The notes beneath the pieces were generated by a model, which saw nothing but the letters and a program-made list of their open reading frames with translations, made no database searches and was not told the origin of the DNA. Source: an uncultured Clostridia bacterium (GTDB lineage: Bacteria > Bacillota > Clostridia > UBA1381). From it: DNA of 9,109 nt. Both the position numbers and the translations under genes were made by a program. Positions 7,115 to 9,109 of the stretch are shown here, one piece after another (position 1 is the stretch's first letter; every line of letters begins with the position of its first letter). Where the stretch lies: positions 1 through 9,109 of the forward strand of contig CAKSJU010000087.1 of assembly GCA_934463455.1 (NCBI GenBank). The letters are read 5' to 3'.

Positions 7115-8671
7115 TTACAATTCTGCTGCCGGACACTCGGGTGACATATCAGGCAGGCTGTTCCATAAGAACGCCTTAAACCTTATATTGTTTTCTTTTT
7201 TCCACTCCGCAGGTACTGCAACCGTTTGTTCTTTCCTGTTATCAAAATCGACGGATACGATACGCACTTCCAATAATATGTCATTTTCATACTTTGCAAG
7301 AATAAGCTGTTTTTTACCGCTTGTACCGCTTAAATTTACCGTTTTCTCATCTGCAAATGAAACAGTGCTTTTCTCTTTTTTAATATTTTTCGTAAAAACC
7401 TTTATTCTCACCGCCGCAGGCAACGCACTCCATCCGCCGCGATACCAATATGATTTCCCCTCATTCTCGCTTATGGTTATATATGCATTTGTTACCTTTA
7501 CAACTGCCGCAAAATTACTGCCTTGTTTTATCTCAACCGGACTGTCAAGCTCTACGCAATTAAATCCGCCGTATTCAAAATATGTTGTTTTTGTTGCGGC
7601 AAGCGTTGCTGTTTGAGGATCAAAATATCCATCCTGTGTTTCCGTTACATCTGTGTAAATTTCAACCGTACATTCGGTATTTTCTCCGACCGTATTCACG
7701 CTGACGGCTTTAATCTGCTCCGCCGTATTAGCACTTCCGCCTTTAGCCGTGAACACATTTGCCGCCTGCTTAATCTTCACCCCGATATCAGACGCCTTTG
7801 CATCGTAAAAGTAGTTGTTATCATATTTGTCATTCATAGCATAATCAAATGCGTAAATCTGCTCACAGGTTACTTCATACGAAAGATAAAAATACGGGAG
7901 TGAATTATAGCTGTTTTTCACAAGCCAGCCGCCGTTTGTTGTTGTCTTGCCCGGATAAAAGCTGTTCGCCGGAATGGTATCGTCCCAACCGATTACGGTG
8001 CAGGCATGCGGTGAGCTGCCTTTCTCGCCGTTCGGGTTGTAGTAATAGGTCTGCCTCATATTGTTATATGAAAATGTAACTGCACCGTATTTCACGATTG
8101 CCCGTTTCATTTTCTCCCTTGCCGCTTTGTCCGTATCAAGCCTTCTTCCGTCAACAGCAATTGCGCTCTCCAGCTTATATGCCGCATTTTCCCAGCCGTT
8201 TGCGTCATCTGCAATACCTGATTTCACAGGCCCGCACCAGGTCGACAGCAGCGCGGCGGCATATTTTGTTCCGCTTCCGGCATATTTCCAGTTTCCCGCT
8301 TCGTTTGTTTTTTCACCCTTGGTGTTTCCAAGCGGATCTGCGCCTCTGTTATGTCTTGCAAACCCTATCTGACGCGGTGATAAAAATGCCGTTCTTGCAT
8401 TTACATTTTTATCGATGCCGCTTCTGATGATTGAGGCTTCGGATGCACTTGCCGTCGAATACGCCCAGCAAAGCGAGGTATCTCCCTGATCTCTTACCGG
8501 CGTTATAATCCCATATTCGCGGGCGTCGAATTTCGGCTGCGACACGAGGTATTCAATATCGGTATTCCGTAAAGACTCCGGGTTTTTTCCGTTGCTTGCC
8601 GATACAGCGTTCGATATCGGCATAATAAGACATACCGCACAGATAAAAAACACTGTTATCTTTTTCTTCAT
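7115..8671 (-). CDS. Secreted papain-family (C1) cysteine peptidase with lectin-like domain
   Basis: A predicted exported protease of 518 residues. A signal peptide is clear: MKKK, a hydrophobic core (about 5-20), and a likely cut after AVSA (25). The C1 domain spans about 45-285, with the oxyanion glutamine Q62 and nucleophile C68 in DQGDTSLCWAY, the histidine H222 in PHACTVIGWD, and the asparagine N253 in WLVKNSYN. The usual CGSCWAF is changed to DTSLCWAY and the usual NSW to NSY, but the catalytic residues are all kept. Residues about 286-427 resemble the beta-rich lectin-like module that follows C1 domains in many clostridial secreted peptidases. Residues about 445-518 form a small domain ending FKAFLWNSLPDMSP, a tail I recall from other secreted clostridial proteins. 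No LPXTG, SLH or membrane anchor is visible. ATG at 8671 has AAGGAG eight to nine bases upstream. The gene starts 27 nt after the small disrupted gene, so both are probably on one transcript. Substrate is unknown. Confidence 0.88.
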   Translation of the reverse strand: MKKKITVFFICAVCLIMPISNAVSASNGKNPESLRNTDIEYLVSQPKFDAREYGIITPVRDQGDTSLCWAYSTASASEASIIRSGIDKNVNARTAFLSPRQIGFARHNRGADPLGNTKGEKTNEAGNWKYAGSGTKYAAALLSTWCGPVKSGIADDANGWENAAYKLESAIAVDGRRLDTDKAAREKMKRAIVKYGAVTFSYNNMRQTYYYNPNGEKGSSPHACTVIGWDDTIPANSFYPGKTTTNGGWLVKNSYNSLPYFYLSYEVTCEQIYAFDYAMNDKYDNNYFYDAKASDIGVKIKQAANVFTAKGGSANTAEQIKAVSVNTVGENTECTVEIYTDVTETQDGYFDPQTATLAATKTTYFEYGGFNCVELDSPVEIKQGSNFAAVVKVTNAYITISENEGKSYWYRGGWSALPAAVRIKVFTKNIKKEKSTVSFADEKTVNLSGTSGKKQLILAKYENDILLEVRIVSVDFDNRKEQTVAVPAEWKKENNIRFKAFLWNSLPDMSPECPAAEL

Positions 8672-8698
8672 ACATACTGCTCCTTCTTTTTCATGGCT

Positions 8699-8959
8699 TT
8701 ACCATAAACCACTCACTTCTTCGCCTTCCCCAACAACGCCTCCGTCCGTTTCAGACTGCTTTTTGCTATATACGGACGCTGTCCTGCCAATCGGTTTCAT
8801 TGTGAGAAAATCTTCCCGGACATATGCACGCAGATATACGCCGGTCTCATAGTCGCTTTAGCTGATATTTACGGATATCGTCTGCACTCTGACAACGTGC
8901 TCGTTTTCCGCAGCGTCCGCCGTTATAACATCCATTAATATTTTTGTTTTCGTGCTCAT
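8699..8959 (-). pseudogene. Small unknown gene interrupted by an in-frame TAA
   Basis: ATG at 8959 has an excellent ribosome binding site (AAGGAG, 8968-8973, with spacing of eight). The frame reads MSTKTKILMDVITADAAEN and on through VVRVQTISVNIS, then meets TAA at 8858-8860 after 33 codons. The same frame stays open for 52 more codons with protein-like content (SDYETGVYLRAYVRED, later KPIGRTASVY, ending GEEVSGLW) and a second TAA at 8699-8701, 27 nt before the peptidase start. The simplest reading is one 86-codon gene with a nonsense mutation or a base-calling error; a real 33-residue product followed by dead sequence is also possible. I do not recognise the family. There is no signal peptide and no membrane segment. 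Recoding of TAA is unlikely, because murE in this window ends with TAA at a normal length. Confidence 0.55.
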
Positions 8960-8965
8960 CTCCGT

Positions 8966-8973
8966 CTCTCCTT
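8966..8973 (-). promoter_or_regulatory. Ribosome binding site of the small interrupted gene
   Basis: The minus strand reads AAGGAGAG, with the ATG at 8959 following at good distance. This site is the main reason to believe the short frame is, or was, translated. The same eight bases occur at 7100-7107, after the peptidase gene. Confidence 0.6.
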
Positions 8974-8999
8974 GCTATATTATGTTTTTTCCGAATTCT

Positions 9000-9038
9000 G
9001 ATACTTTTCCCCTCGCACAGCACCGATGGAAAAGCATC
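9000..9038 (-). other. Hairpin in the gap between rubredoxin and the small gene
   Basis: On the minus strand GATGCTTTTCC (9038-9028) pairs with GGAAAAGTATC (9010-9000), 11 pairs including one G-T wobble, across a 17-base loop. No T-run follows in either direction, so a classical terminator is doubtful. It begins nine bases after the rubredoxin stop and could be a weak terminator, a processing site or a leader structure for the small gene/peptidase unit. I do not recognise a known riboswitch. Confidence 0.4.
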
Positions 9039-9046
9039 AGGATTGT

Positions 9047-9109
9047 TTATTGAACTTTGCTGAATTGGTCTTTTCCTACTGCGCACAGCGGGCAGACCCA
9101 ATCCTCCGG
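9047..9109 (-). CDS. C-terminal end of a rubredoxin or rubredoxin domain, 5' part outside window
   Basis: The last 20 codons and the TAA (9047-9049) of a minus-strand gene entering from the right edge. They read PEDWVCPLCAVGKDQFSKVQ, the second iron-binding knuckle of rubredoxin: two cysteines in CPLC, then VGKDQF. Rubredoxins carry one tetrahedral Fe(Cys)4 site and pass electrons to oxygen- and NO-detoxifying enzymes, including FprA and rubrerythrin. The glycine that normally follows the second cysteine is alanine here. With so little in view, it could be a free rubredoxin of about 52 residues or the tail of a larger protein such as a rubredoxin-flavin reductase fusion. Confidence 0.8.
   Translation of the reverse strand, partial: PEDWVCPLCAVGKDQFSKVQ

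Noticed and set aside
6897..7616. A 239-codon plus-strand frame opposite the peptidase end and the fprA remnant
   Set aside because: It is antisense to the well-supported peptidase and the FprA-like frame, starts inside one and ends inside the other, and shows no recognisable motif.
8668..8694. An eight-codon frame (MKKKEQYV) whose TGA overlaps the peptidase ATG, as a possible leader peptide
   Set aside because: It has no ribosome binding site, and its codons are just the purine-rich Shine-Dalgarno region of the peptidase.
8858..8860. TAA read as a sense codon (alternative genetic code)
   Set aside because: murE in the same window ends with TAA at its normal length, so general reassignment is not credible.
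8979..8984. CATAAT on the minus strand as a -10 promoter box for the small gene
   Set aside because: No -35-like hexamer lies 16-18 bases upstream, and the A/T-rich stretch can give such a match by chance.
8847..9101. An 84-codon minus-strand frame at the right edge
   Set aside because: It is the wrong frame: the neighbouring frame gives an unmistakable rubredoxin end, and another gives the small gene with its ribosome binding site.

Overview
The window most likely comes from the chromosome of an anaerobic Firmicute of the class Clostridia. The evidence is a low-to-middle G+C content, a B. subtilis-like sporulation/cell-wall gene order (spoVD, murE, mraY, spoVE/ftsW, murG), a meso-diaminopimelate-type MurE, a secreted C1 peptidase with a lectin-like module, and rubredoxin and FprA sequences typical of anaerobes. 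I cannot name a genus.

Left part (1-6577, all + strand): a compact dcw-type operon for peptidoglycan precursor synthesis and septal/spore wall assembly. A class B PBP with two PASTA domains (its 5' end lies outside the window) is followed by MurE (adds meso-DAP to UDP-MurNAc-dipeptide), MraY (makes lipid I), an FtsW/SpoVE SEDS glycosyltransferase, and MurG (makes lipid II). Gaps between the genes are 12 to 62 nt. The operon closes with a strong GC-rich terminator. Two things differ from B. subtilis: murD is missing between mraY and ftsW, and nothing of the divIB/ftsQ-ftsA-ftsZ side follows murG.

Middle (6548-7117): two terminators separate two convergent transcription units. The second is a perfect 17-bp inverted repeat that can act in both directions. 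Next to it on the minus strand lies a broken piece of an A-type flavoprotein (FprA) gene, cut at both ends. It keeps the end of the diiron beta-lactamase-like domain and the beginning of the flavodoxin domain.

Right part (7115-9109, minus strand, reading leftwards): the last 20 codons of a rubredoxin or rubredoxin domain at the window edge, an 87-nt gap with a hairpin, a small unknown gene with a good ribosome binding site but an in-frame TAA after 33 codons, and a 518-residue secreted papain-family peptidase. Rubredoxin is the usual electron donor of FprA. Finding rubredoxin on one side and an FprA remnant on the other side of the peptidase pair suggests that an older rubredoxin/FprA stress-defence cluster was broken by rearrangement; this is an inference.

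No RNA gene, CRISPR array, transposase or origin is visible.
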